Part shown: piece by piece, positions 10,193 through 21,397 of the stretch | Layout of the letters: every line of letters starts with the position of its first letter | How positions within the stretch are numbered: the first letter of the stretch is position 1 | Origin: Pseudogymnoascus destructans | Taxonomy: Eukaryota; Ascomycota; Leotiomycetes; Thelebolales; Thelebolaceae | Assembly: GCF_001641265.1 (NCBI RefSeq) | Contig: NW_020167526.1 | Location: 1,612,001 to 1,676,000 of the forward strand | Length of the DNA stretch: 64,000 bases | Direction of reading: 5' to 3' | The notes under the pieces: generated by a model | What the model saw: only the letters and a program-made list of their open reading frames with translations | What the model was told of the DNA's origin: nothing | Database searches by the model: none | Made by a program: the position numbers and the translations under genes

Positions 10193-10833
10193 GATAGGCA
10201 GAACAGTTGTGCTATAACTTGTGTTAACTAAAGGGTTTGTAATCTAACAACATTTCTTACAGAGTATGACAAGATTTGAGTCCGGTCTATCGACGTGTTG
10301 TAACTTAAAGAACGATGACACTCGGCGCAGGTCAGTGCTGTATTAAAATATGATCTTAAAAGATAAAGAAGTAAATGAACAGACACCGTGCTCGGATTAA
10401 TTAAAATGCTAACCTCGCTAAGACATGTGACAGCAAGCTTAGAAATTGAATTCTAGAACGGTTATCTTCTACTATAGAGTTTAATAAGCTTGAATAGATG
10501 GCCCTATGTGACCTACTTTGGCATCTGTCACTTGCAAACGTTGATTGGTGTAATTAATAAGGTTTCCATTAGCTCCCGCTTCGGCTATCGTAAACTCGAA
10601 AGAGCTAGAACGCCGTTAGTCATCCCATGGTGAATGTCGCTGTTTACTTTTAATTGGCTGCTTGCTATCGCTCGATTGGGATTGCCACCCTTGGTGGTAT
10701 CATACTTCCTCTATTTCAATATTCACTTCGAACTCGACGTCAATTTTCCCCAGCCTAATTTAGATAACTCTTCTTTTATTATAAATCTACCACGCCTTTC
10801 AGGCTCAGAATATGTCGCAGCTTATCTTCTAAA
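10193..10833. promoter_or_regulatory. Divergent arsC/ACR3 intergenic promoter
   Basis: 641 bp separate the two start codons, so the region must contain both promoters. It is AT-rich with several TTAATTA words (for example near 10398 and 10551) that could be bZIP half-sites, but none is a clear Yap8-type palindrome. A short frame at 10634-10846 overlaps the ACR3 start by 13 nt in another frame; it could be a leader ORF, but no domain supports it. Confidence 0.5.
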
Positions 10834-12170
10834 ATGGCGGATTTGAAGGCGAGCTCAGACAATCCGGTTGCATCAGATCAGAATCCATCTACCAACAACC
10901 CTGGTCTCAACGGCGTTACTCTGGATATCGAGAACAAGGCAGGCTCTAGAAGTACGGCAGATACTCAGCAAAGGAACGAACCGGCTTTCAAGTCTCTTGG
11001 CCTCCTCGACCGCTTCTTAGCTCTGTGGATCTTCCTCGCGATGCTCATCGGCATTTTGCTTGGAAACTTTGTTGAGAATGTAGGCCCTGCACTGCAGAAA
11101 GGAAAGTTTGTAGGAGTGTCTGTTCCCATCGGTAAGAGCCAACCTCCAACATTTAAGCAGTTCGGCTAACAGTCTTGGAAGCAATTGGTTTGCTTGTCAT
11201 GATGTATCCCATCCTATGCAAAGTCCAATACGAAGCTTTACACCATGTCTTTCGAAAGCGAGAAATCTGGATCCAGATCGGTTTCAGCATTGTCGTAAAC
11301 TGGGTTGTTGCACCCTTTGTTATGGTACGTACGAGTTCATGTTCTGCTGCCTCTAACTGCTAACAGCCCTAGATGGCTCTTGCGTGGGCTTTCTTGCCGG
11401 ATAAGCAGGGCCTCCGGGAGGGACTAATTCTTGTCGGTATCGCAAGATGTATAGCCATGGTGTTGATATGGACGGGGCTGGTAAGCCTCAAGCTACCTCA
11501 TGCAACGATACAAGCTAATCACCAACTTTTGTAGGCTGGAGGCGATAACGAATACTGCGCTATCCTAGTTGCAGTAAACTCCTTTCTTCAAATCGTCCTC
11601 TTCGCACCGCTCGCCCTCCTCTTCATCAAGGTTATTAGCCACGGCGGGCCAGGCGTCAGCGTATCATATTCCACAGTTGCAACCAGTGTGGGCGTCTTCC
11701 TTGGCATTCCCCTTGGTGCTGCCATCCTCACCCGGTTTACAATTCTTAAGATTGGCGGCGAAAGGTTCTACAACCAGGTCTTCTTGAAATTCGCCGCACC
11801 CTGGTCCCTTATAGGTCTTATCTTCACCATCCTGGTTCTCTTTGCGTCACAGGGCCACCAGGTTGTGCACCAGATCGTCTCCGTTGTGCGTGTTGCTGCC
11901 CCACTAGTTGTGTACTTCACCGTTATCTTCTTCTTGACACTGCTGGTCACACACAAACTTGGCTTTGGATACAAGTTGGCGGCGACGCAGAGTTTCACAG
12001 CCGCTAGCAACAACTTTGAACTCGCGATTGCGGTGGCTGTTGCAACTTTCGGCGCGGATAGTGACCAAGCACTAGCAGCAACCGTTGGCCCTCTAATCGA
12101 GGTCCCTGTCCTCCTTGGGCTTGTCTACGTTGTGAGGTGGTATGCTCAGAGAAGAGCGTGGAAGGATTGA
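10834..12170 (+). CDS. acr3: ACR3-family arsenite efflux transporter
   Basis: Four exons are 10834-11131, 11173-11324, 11373-11480 and 11535-12170, giving 397 residues. Introns of 41, 48 and 54 bp have GT-AG borders and join in frame. The protein is a ten-helix membrane carrier of the bile/arsenite/riboflavin transporter superfamily that would extrude arsenite across the plasma membrane. Recognisable ACR3 blocks are EAIGLLVMMYP, FGFSIVVNW-like IGFSIVVNWVVAPFVM, ALAWAFLPD, GIARCIAMVLIW with the conserved membrane cysteine needed for transport, GDNEYCAILVAVNS, and FTAASNNFELAIAVA. A ~55-residue polar N-terminus precedes the first helix. It pairs functionally with the divergent arsC. Its length is normal for the family (about 400). 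Confidence 0.93.
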
Positions 12171-13291
12171 AAACATAGCACATGAAGTTTGATGGGTAGA
12201 CTGTAAATAATCTACAAATTGTCGCAGGTAATCGCCCTGGACAATGGAGCAATATCTGTCGCCTCTGTTCGGAGCAATCAATATGTAGCTAGAACTCCAA
12301 GTATACCATAATCGCAGCTTCAAAATTGCCTATATCTTGCCTAAGGTAAATGAGACTAAAGTCTCAGACGTACTGCAATATAGATTTTGGTGATAAATGT
12401 AAAGATGCGTTTCCACTCAAAGAGATTGAGTTTGAGTTGTGGCAATTGGCAGTTGGCGTTGTCTGAATAGTCGCTGTATTTTTAGACCTAACAGATGCTA
12501 GTATCATCAAGAGAAATCATAAATGGTGTACAATATATATTACAGTATCCTGCATCGACATCAATGCGCGTGACTTCTCGCGCTGCTGAGGTGTTACTCA
12601 GATCCCCATTTATACGCATAGTTCCTGGCATGGAACCAATCAAAAGGTGTCGTGGTAATTTATGGGCAAATGTAGAAGTTATCGGAATATTGGCGAGCAC
12701 GAGTCGCATTTGCAATGGTAGCTATGACAAGGTGGATAGTCAGCCTTATCTGCCTTATAAGACAAGAAATTTAGTTTCGACTCACTAGTGATCGCGTAAC
12801 GACTACGTACGACATACAGTACTAGACCACTGCTATTAACCGAATTCCAATTTTGTTAGAGGTGATTGCGGAAAGTGGGAATTACACACGGATTTGTATG
12901 GTAATCCCCAACCACCGTAATTGATTCCTTGCGGGTAACGGAGCAGAAGCTTCACAGTAGAACACGGTAAATACAGTATATAGATCAAAATTAATTACTA
13001 CCTAATCTACGGGCCTACGTACGCTATTTGTAGCCCCGGGGGAAACCCCCAAAACCCTGACGAGCTGAGCTTTCCGGACTTCAGCTGGGTTTGGATCAGT
13101 GGCTTCCAATAGTATGGCGCCACTGTCTCACCCGTAAACTAAACTGGGAGTTGGATGATCCCACGGGGATAACCCGTTATGTTGGGTGTAAAAACCCACT
13201 GTTTCCCAGCGGGAAAGTCCGTTTCCCTCAACAAATTTGACGCGTAACTCGCGTCACGTAACCCACCCCTCCTTGTACAACAACCATAATT
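12171..13291. other. Intergenic, ACR3 3' side to Tc1 relic
   Basis: No coding domain was found. From about 13020 the sequence is richer in short inverted words (ccccgggggaaaccccc near 13033; cccacggggataaccc near 13159). It probably includes the left end of the Tc1-like element whose transposase starts at 13292, but I cannot identify its terminal repeat. Confidence 0.4.
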
Positions 13292-13605
13292 ATGCCACCA
13301 ACTCGGAGGGCTTTGGCTCCAATTGATGGGAATCGACAGCCTGGTGGCCAATTAAGCCCATACCAACGCGGGCAGATTATTGGGAGGCAGTCAGAGGGTG
13401 CAACACCTACTAAGATTGCACATGACCTAAACCTTGACCGAAGCACCGTACGATATACAATTGCAGTTGACTCAATACGCACCGAAGGCAAGAGCCTACC
13501 CCGTACACCATGGGGAAAGTTACCAAGAAGTAAAGGATGCTTGTAATGTTGCTTGCTCAACATCAACTATAAAGAGGATACTACAAGAAGCAGGCATAGA
13601 CAATT
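13292..13605 (+). pseudogene. Tc1-like transposase, N-terminal fragment
   Basis: The ATG at 13292 opens a frame with the helix-turn-helix LSPYQRGQIIGRQSEGATPT and then KIAHDLNLDRSTVRYT, typical of the DNA-binding half of fungal Tc1/mariner transposases. After about residue 70 the frame shifts, and the second HTH continues in another frame (YQEVKDACNVACSTSTIKRI, then LQEAGIDNW). At about 13606 the sequence changes abruptly to a Copia element on the other strand. The catalytic DDE part is missing, so the gene is dead. Confidence 0.75.
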
Positions 13606-16206
13606 GGCGATGTGCTTCGTTCGCTGATGAAACTCTGGATTCTCTACAAGTGCAAGAGCTCTTGGTTGTCGCCAATGATTTCCGTTGTGAGTGCATCCTT
13701 CTTCTTATATCCAAGCTCCTTGAATACCTGTCGAAGCCATGCTCCTTCCTGTGCAGCCTTAAACATAGCCACGTATTCAGCTTCAGTAGTCGCAACTGCA
13801 ATGGTTGGCTGTCTCTTCGAAATGCTCACAATGACGCCTCCACAGAAAAGGTAGATATATCCTGTGTGAGACTTTCGCTCGCTTCTGTCGCCTGCAAAGT
13901 CTGCATCGACGTATCCTCTTAATGCCATAGCCTCATCATCCTTCCAATCGCCTCCATAACAGATGCACAGATGAATAGAGCCTGCGAGATACTGCAGACA
14001 GCGACGAGCAGCTGCGATATGCTGTGGCGAGGGGTTTGCGAGAAAACGAGATAGAACGGACGTGCAATAGTTGATATCTGGTCCAGTGTTCGTGGCTAGA
14101 TACATTAGAGATCCAACCATAGACTGATACAGCTTGATTTCGTGAGCTGTAGCTTTGTCTTTGTACGGAGTCATGAGAATTTCCCATCCTTGGGCACAAG
14201 GCATCTTCACTGTGTGGCAATTCGTCATTCCAAAACGGCTGAGGATCTTTTGAGTATATGCATCCTGTCCAAGGTAGATCTCTCGCTTCTTTCTATCTCG
14301 ATGAATGCAGACTCCAAGGAAGTATTGTGCAGGACCGAGTTCTTCAATTGTGAACTTTGTCTGCAACTCATATTTCAACTTACTTAAGTCCTCGTTATCT
14401 TTGCCAATAATGAGATCTTTGTGTCCTTGTTGATGAAGATGCATTGGTCTGTTTCAAGTGGTTCAAATCCAAGAGATTGGAGTGCTTTGCGAAGCTTTTT
14501 CTGCCAGAGACGTGGTGACTGCTTGAGACCATAAAGCGCGCGTGATAGCTTGCACACATCCTCCTTTGAAAGTTTGACACCATTCTCACACCATCCAGGA
14601 GGCAATTTGACATATACCTCTGCATCGATATCATTTTCAAGGAATGCAGTGTCAACATCCATCTGTTCAATCTCAAGATCGAAACGTGCAGCGAGGGCAA
14701 CGGCGATTTTCCATGTGGCTGATTTGCAAACTCCTGCAAAGGTCTGCTCATAATCCTTTCCATATCTCTGCTCATAGCCCTTTACAACCCATCGAGCCTT
14801 GCGGCGAAGGATTTTGCCATCTCGATCTCTTTTAGTGCGCAAAACAAGGCGTCCACCAAGGACCTTTTTCCCTTTTGGAACTTTGCTTTTATGCATGACT
14901 TTCCACACTTTCTTACAAGTAATGGATCGATATTCAGAGGCAATGGCCTCATGCCAGAGATCTGCATCAGATTGAGCAAGTGCTTCTTCCATGGTTTGTG
15001 GATGAGTTGTATTCTGTGCCTGTGAAAAATGCATTTTGGAAATCTTCGTCTTGATATTCCTGTTCTTCCTCTGCATACATGGCATTTCGAGATGAAGCAG
15101 CATCCTTTGCTTGGCTTCTCGTGACTCGATTGTGTTCAGCAATAGGAACCCAGACTTTGCGAGTTTGAGTCTTCTTTGGAGGTTCGCGCTCCTCATGCTA
15201 GATTTCTGCATCTGGCTGATCTTGAGGAGTTTCTTCCGCATCCTCCTGATTGTGAATTAGGTCTAGAGTCTGTCCTTCATAGTCTTTATTTATTGAGACG
15301 GAAGGTGGAGGGTATCGCAGTTCATCCATTTCTTCCACTGCGTTGTTGTGGGCTGCTTGGACATTTTCGTCACTGATTTGGTCAAATGTTGGCTTTGTAA
15401 TGAAACCACTGCCTTCATCAAATTGAGCATGCGAAGTTCTTATAATCTTCTCTCCAGCTCGAGAGGGGACGTAAACTCGAAAAATGTTATGACCCTCATA
15501 TCCAATGAGAATGCCGACTTCTGCCCTTGAGGCAAGCTTCTGGCTTTGCACTCTGCGTTCCTTTTGGATAATAACATACGTCTTGCATCCTAGAACTTGC
15601 AAGTGGGTGATGTTAGGTGTGTGATTCACCCCTGGTTCAATTTCGTCCCAAAATGCTTCAAATGGTGTCTTCCCATCAATGGTTGAAGTGGCCACTCTGT
15701 TTGAGATGTAAATGGCAGCTTGAAACAGCTCTGGCCATAGGAATTCAGGAATTCGCTGATCAATTGCAGCGGATCGAACACGTTCAAAAATGGTGCGAAA
15801 GCTTCGTTCGGCTGTGCCGTCTTGATATGCGCAAAATGGAGTGGACAGCTCAATGATGGTTCTGAGATCTGCTGTAAGCTCATCGATCTGGGTAGGAGCA
15901 TATTCCTTTCCTCCATCCATTCTGAATCTCTTAATTGTGACACTCATCACGCTTCTCCTTGTTATTTTTGAGGCAGTCTTGAGGTGAGTGTCGAGGTTTC
16001 GGCATTGTGCAATGTGGGCAAGATGGTCGATCTCCATTCTTCTTGTCCTTGCTTGGGTTTTTGCCCTTACCCGTTCCTTGAGATTTGTTTCCGTACAAGG
16101 CATTCGAGCCTGTAGGAGTCGATTTCGATCTCGCCTCATCTGTGAGGTGTAGTCGCAGTCGTGTTCGAAATTCAGTTTGAGATGAAGTTGCGAGTTGATC
16201 TGTCGC
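13606..16206 (-). pseudogene. Ty1/Copia gag-pol remnant, multiply broken
   Basis: Read right to left. A gag zinc knuckle (CPHC, H, C pattern) near 16000 is followed almost directly by the middle of integrase (DGGKEYAPTQ, DGTAERSFRT, ELFQAAIYISNRV), so protease and the integrase N-terminus are deleted. Reverse transcriptase follows (KARWVVKGYEQRYGKDYEQT, FAGVCKSATWK, MDVDTAFLENDI, LYGLKQSPRLW). Then comes RNase H (GYVDADFAGDRSERKS, TEAEYVA), ending at ENPEFHQRTKHI about 13609. Frames change near 15200, 14410 and 13655. At 14410 the expected YVDD segment is absent. The right end is cut by the Gypsy LTR at 16207 and the left end by the Tc1 junction, so no Copia LTR is visible. Confidence 0.88.
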
Positions 16207-16673
16207 TGTTACGGCTACGGTAACGTGACGTCATGGTTACAGGACCAGGGCCTAGTAACGTGACGTGTGAGTCACAGGGGGCAATCGGGGTAGGCTGCCA
16301 TGTGACGGGGCTAATGGATAGTTGCAGAAACTAGTGGATATTGGATAGTTGAGCTATCCATGAACTATCCTGAATATCTAGCTACTGCCAACTATCCAGG
16401 TTACCCATGAGGCACGACACTGTCACGGTTCACCAAGGCATAGGGCGCCAGTTGGGTATTATGAATTAAACTCAATCTAGAGAAGAAAGGAAAGAGAAGA
16501 GGAGCACTCGAGCAGTGGCTCGATCTATATACAGCTATTGTGGAGTGAATTCTCTTTAGCGAGACCAGTTCTGAGAATTCACTCCACAACTGAAAACTTC
16601 GCTCCAACCCCAGAAAGCTCCCCACACCCCTGAACCCCCACTTGAGCTGCAAGGCGCACTTGATATCGTAACA
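16207..16673 (-). mobile_element. 3' LTR of truncated Gypsy element
   Basis: 467 bp bounded by tgttacgg and cgtaaca. It is read on the minus strand because the adjoining polypurine tract (complement of ctaccccccccctactcc) and pol lie to its right. It contains a full CRE word TGACGTCA (16226-16233), one TGACGTGTGAGTCAC block, and a 15-bp inverted repeat gtggagtgaattctc/gagaattcactccac (about 16540-16587). It shares most of its U3 with the opposite-facing LTR at 19227-19665. Confidence 0.82.
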
Positions 16674-19226
16674 CTACCCCCCCCCTACTCCAGAGTTGAT
16701 CTCCTGATCAAGAAATCCCATTTTCAAAAAAAAAACAATTGTCTCCAGCTCTCATTTTGGTTTCTGAGGGTATTTTCTGTGATATGCTTGGGTAACTTCT
16801 GGAGAATTTTCAAAGCTCTCTGCAGTATACCATGTCTCATCTGGTGGATAGTTCTTCCAAGCTGCCTTGTAGAAAAGCTTCTTTCGAATAACTTTTGAGT
16901 CGAGGATTTCGTCCACTTCCCACTCCTCTTCGCCATTGACAATGACTGGAGGCTCTGGCTCCTGTTGCTGCCCTTCGATTGCATCATTCGAGTCAAGTCT
17001 TAATAGATTGGCATGAAATACTGGATGAATCTTCATGCTGTTTGGAAGTTTGAGCCGATATGCAACTTGCCCAATTCGCTCTAGAATTTCAAAAGGTCCC
17101 ACTTGCTTGTGGTCTAGCTTCTTTGATGGCCTCTGTGTCTTTATATTTCGAGTTGAAAGCCATACTCTGTCTCCCACTTGATAGCGTGGTGCAGGTTTCC
17201 TTTTCTTGTTCGCGAAATGTTCCATTTTTGCTTGCGAGAGCGTGATTTCATCCTGCAGAAACTCCCAAACCTTTGCCATGGTCTGAGCTATGTTCTTGTG
17301 CTCTTGTTTGGCTTCGTGATATGCTTGCTGCTCTGTATCGAAGCTCATTCTTGGTTCATAGCCCTTGTTCGCAAAAAACGCACTTGTCTTGGTTGCATCT
17401 GATGGCAAACTGTTGGCAGCAAACTCCGCCATGCACAAGTATGAAACCCAATTGTCTTGAAGATAGTTCACATGAGCTCGCAAGTAGCGTTCGAGCTCTG
17501 CATTGAATCGCTCAGTCTGTCCATCTGTTTCTGGGTGGAAGGCAGTTGAAATTTTGGCTGAAATTTTCCAAATTTTGCAGAGCAAACTCCAGACTTCTGC
17601 AATGAACTGAGGACCTCTGTCTGATATTATCGAGTTTGGTAGACCATGGTGCTTCCATACATGTCGAAGTAAGAGCTGTGCTGTAGCTTCTGCAGTAGTC
17701 CCTTCTTGCCCAGCGAAACACGGAATGAAATGTCTTTCTTTCGTCAACCTGCATGCAACAACCAAGATAGCATTGTTCCCTTCACAGAGTGGTAATCCTG
17801 TCACGAAATCCATTGATATATCCATCCATGGTCGACTGTCAATAGGGATTGGTTGTAGAAGTCCATTGTAGGAATCTTGAGATGGTTTCGATCTTCGACA
17901 ACTATGGCAGTTTTTGATATATCGAATTATTGTTTTGTCCATGTTTGGCCAGTAATAGTGCTGTTTCATGACTCGCAGCATCTTTCCAGCTCCTGGATGT
18001 CCCATAGAAGGTTGTTCATGAACTTCTCTCAACAAGTCCACCTGAATGGTTTCTGGCACCCAAACTCGATTTTGATATTCTAGCATGCCGTTTTTGAGTT
18101 CGCAATAAGCCAATGCAACCTCTTTGCTTGTTCGATCACCATTCTCAAGCTTCTGTAGTGTAGCCTTGCAGAATTTGTCTTCCAGTTGAGACTTTTGGAT
18201 TTTCTCAAGAATTGTCATTTCTCTGATATGAGTTTCCACTGGAGCTAGCTGAGCTGTTTGGCCTTGTTCTTTGAGTTCCTGAATGTCTGGATGTAGCCTC
18301 GAAGGTGGTAGCAACACCTGAAGCTGTTGCTTTTGTCGATCATCCTCATCAAATTGCCTTCTGGTCTGTCACCAGGCCTTCGAGTCAAAGCATCTGCTTT
18401 TCCATTTTGCTTCCCAGGCCTATAGATGATCTGGAAGTTGTATCGAGAGAGGAATTCAGCCCATCAAGCTTGTCTTCTTGTCAGCTTCTTGGTGGACATG
18501 AAGTATTCCAAGCTTTTGTGATCAGACAAGACTTGGACTGGAAAATCTGTCCCTTCAAGTTCTGGTCTCCATGCTTCGAAACATCTGATGATTGCAAGCA
18601 ATTCCTTGTCATATATCTCGTAATTGCATTCTGCAGGTGCTAGCTTTTTCGAGAAGTATGCCACTGGATGTAGAACCCCTTGATCATCTTTTTGTGACAA
18701 GACTCCTGATGAGATGAAGTCTGAGGAATCTGCTTCGACATAGGCTGTCTTGTGTCTATCGAAATGCCTCAAGACAGGAGCTTCTGTGACTGTTTGTTTC
18801 AACAGCTCGAATGCAGTTTGGCATGCATGAGTCCATTCGAATATCTGATCCTTTCTGGTAAGGTTCACCAATGGCCTCATGATGCTGGAGTAATTTCGGA
18901 TGAACCTTCGATAGAAATTGCAGAATCCAATGAAAGCTTGCATATCCCTGAGCGATTTTGGAGTTTGCCATTCCAATATAGTAGAAACCTTTGCAGGGTC
19001 CATGCGAATGCCATTGACTCCCACGATGAGTCCTAGGAATTTGGTTTCTTGGACGAAAAACTCACATTTTGAGATATCTGCTTGCAGTCCAGCTTCTCGA
19101 AGCTTCTGTAGGACTTTCCTTATGTGCTCTGTATGCTCCGCTCGAGTAGCACTGTAGATAAGAATGTCATCCATGTATGCGGTGACGAATTGGTTGAGGT
19201 AATCCATGAGGGTTTCATTCATGTAC
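16674..19226 (-). pseudogene. Chromodomain Ty3/Gypsy pol remnant
   Basis: Coding runs right to left. The frame at 19222-18464 starts inside reverse transcriptase with an intact AYMDDILIYS motif, then RNase H (AYVEADSSDFISSGVL, YEIYDKELLAII). A TGA after TRRQA (where CGA, Arg, is usual) is a C-to-T stop. About 130 bp further a one-base loss shifts the frame near 18340. The frame 18317-16752 then gives integrase: HHCC-type HPGAGKMLRVMK and CHSCRRSK, catalytic MDFVTGLP, SDRGPQF and GQTERFNAEL. A chromodomain follows (EWEVDEILDSKV, YPPDETWYTAESF). Gag, protease and the RT fingers are missing; the right edge is another LTR. Confidence 0.88.
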
Positions 19227-19665
19227 TGTAACGCTGACTTCTAAATGATAGAAGACACAGAGGTTCTCTTGCGTAAAGGTTTACTTATCAGAGGAGGCAG
19301 GGGATCAGACACAAAGGCTTCAAGTAACACGTTACTAGTATATAACAAATACTGTATTGAGTTGAGCACGAAGCTCCTATCTAAGGAAATACTATCTACT
19401 TATATAGTGGCGTCGTGCCTCATGGGTAATCTGGATAGTTGGCGGATAGCTAGATATTCAGGATAGTTCGTGGATAGCTCAACTATCCAATATCCACTAG
19501 TTTCTGCAACTATCCATTAGCCCCGTCACATGGCAGCCTACCCCGCTTCCCACTGTGACTCACACGTCACGTTATGTGACTCACACGTCACGTTATGTGA
19601 CTCACACGTCACGTTACTAGGCCCTGGCCCTGTAACCATGACATCATGTTACTATAGCCGTAACA
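19227..19665 (+). mobile_element. LTR of same Gypsy family, inverted, with enhancer repeats
   Basis: It begins tgtaacgctgac and ends gccgtaaca, about 439 bp. Its right 270 bp is the reverse complement of the left part of the 16207-16673 LTR, so it faces the other way. It joins truncated RT on its left to a truncated pogo transposase on its right. Flanks tgtac and gttat do not match, so no target duplication is visible. The join is therefore a rearrangement or both neighbours were trimmed. Confidence 0.75.
19554..19616 (+). repeat. Three 21-bp LTR repeats with bZIP-like sites
   Basis: The unit tgtgactcacacgtcacgtta occurs exactly three times in tandem. Each unit contains TGACTCA (AP-1/Gcn4-type) and ACACGTCA/TGACGTGT (CRE-like). 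The related LTR at 16207-16673 has a single copy. Confidence 0.9.
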
Positions 19666-21228
19666 GTTATGTGGAATTGGCCCTTTAAAATTGCGCGTTT
19701 CCCTTTGCTCTGTGCTCTCCGTGTTTGTATTATCGATCGTAGGTTATCTGCCTCGCGTTGGTGTAAGAAGTTGCATGTATTAAGTCGCTCAGTCTCATCA
19801 GCCAACCGACGGATATATCGAGTAGTGGGTGTGTTTAGGACTGTACGCGTCTCTAAGGCCGCAACCAGGACAGTGTTCGCTTTGCACAATGTAGAACAGT
19901 CGGGTAGACTACTGTTCTGAAAGACATTGTCAAAAATATCGTACTCAGTTGGTGTTTTTGGTCGATCATCTGTCACATCTGTCTGTTGGAGCGTCACCAT
20001 CCGGATCACCCGTTGAGGTTGGAAAGGTTGTAGACCAGCACCCCTCCACGCAGATGTAATATTATGAGTAGATAGCGCAATTGCTCTCGCTTTGATGTAT
20101 GCAGATAACCATTCTGCTTTTTGTATGCGTGTAAGTTGCGCTTCATTCAAATGTGAGAGCGCACTTGTGAGATGTTTTTTCAATGGTCCGAAGACTGCAA
20201 CATCGAGTGGTTGCAACACATGGGAAGTGTGCGGTGGGAGGACAAGGATAGATATTCGATTTTGCATACAATGGGATATAAAGCCTCCACTTATATGACT
20301 GTTGTGGCCATCGCATATGAGTAACCGTTGTTGTTGTGCTCCATTAGATGTCGCTTTCGCATGCGTTGCTGGTTCAAACACGCGTTTTAACCACTCGATG
20401 CCATGTAAGTTGCTTGTCCAACCCTTTGTATTAGCAGAGAAGTGCCATTTATCAATAACCTCAGGAGGGATCCAGTTTTGTAAGACGTTCCGACCCTTGA
20501 ATATAATAAGAGGGTTAATGGTCGTTCCATCCATACAGATGCATTCAACAGCAGACACCCATTCCTGCCGGCCTTGGTGTGCCTGGTGACATGTACGGAG
20601 TGTAGAATCAACGATGATCCGAGTACACTCCATAGTGCCAATCGAAAATCCAGTTTCATCCATGTTATACACGTTGTGTTCTTGTATTCCTAGATGCGCC
20701 ACAAGGTCCTTGTACGCGTCAAACCACCCCGTTAACACATCTTTTGTAACTCCACTCATTCTTTGTGCTTCGACCCGTCTGCCTAGTTGGATTTGTAAAT
20801 GCGGATGTCGTTTTATAAACCGTGGGACCCAGTCTTGTCCAAGGGGAAAGTTCAGAATCTCTTTGTGATGAGTGTGTTGGGCATGTTGACTGTTAGGGTG
20901 CGACAGTTCGAAAACGCGGCATCGGTTGACACGGATTTCGTCAGCAATATCCCGCAATATACGGTGACTAGGAGCATATCCACTAATTGTTAGCACCTTA
21001 ATCCACTTTAAAAGTGTCTGCTCTTGTGCTGGCGATAGCAGTTGTTGTTGTTGTCGAGCTTCTCTCCGTGACAGTTTCCCATTAACGCGTTGAAGGACTG
21101 TGTCTGGCTGAAGGTGTAAAGCCTTTGCAGCACTGTACGAAGATTTGTATAATCCGGATTTAACCAGCAACAGCTTGTGCCAATAAAACTTCTAGTTCTT
21201 CGGCTTTCTGACTACGCTTTCGCACCAT
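19666..21228 (-). pseudogene. Fot1/pogo-like DDE transposase, truncated
   Basis: The likely original ATG is at 21228 (MVRKRSQKAEELEVLLAQ), but the frame is interrupted about 55 nt in. The long frame from 21170 then gives a pogo-type protein: an N-terminal HTH (YSAAKALHLQPDTVLQRVNG), a CENP-B-like domain ending WVPRFIKRHPHLQIQLGRR, and a DDE domain with NMDETGFSIG, ICDGHNSHISG and QPLDVAVFGPLKKH. The C-terminal end is cut by the LTR at 19665, and the last six codons of the open frame are LTR sequence. It is a dead copy because of the frameshift and the lost end. No terminal inverted repeats could be paired. Confidence 0.85.
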
Positions 21229-21338
21229 GTTGGGGGTTTACATTGGTTTGGTGATACTCTTGATGCTCAATATTCCCCACTATCCCGTTTACGCCATTCT
21301 CCCGGTTACGCCACGACTTATGTTACTTACCGAGTGCA

Positions 21339-21397
21339 ATATTGTCTGGAGAGCAACGTCCTGGCCCTGAGCCAGGACGTTGCTCTCCAGACAATAT
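21339..21397. repeat. Perfect 27-bp hairpin, 5-nt loop
   Basis: The arms 21339-21365 and 21371-21397 are exact reverse complements (outer end atattgtctggagagc), with the loop cctga at 21366-21370. It sits beyond the 5' end of the pogo-like transposase. It could be two abutting transposon ends or a foldback element. Confidence 0.9.

Noticed and set aside
10634..10846. Possible upstream small protein before ACR3
   Set aside because: No homology-like features; it overlaps the ACR3 start in another frame. Kept only as a possible leader ORF.
5565..12170. Calling the metal block a Starship element
   Set aside because: No captain recombinase or terminal repeats are visible in the window; mentioned only as a testable idea.
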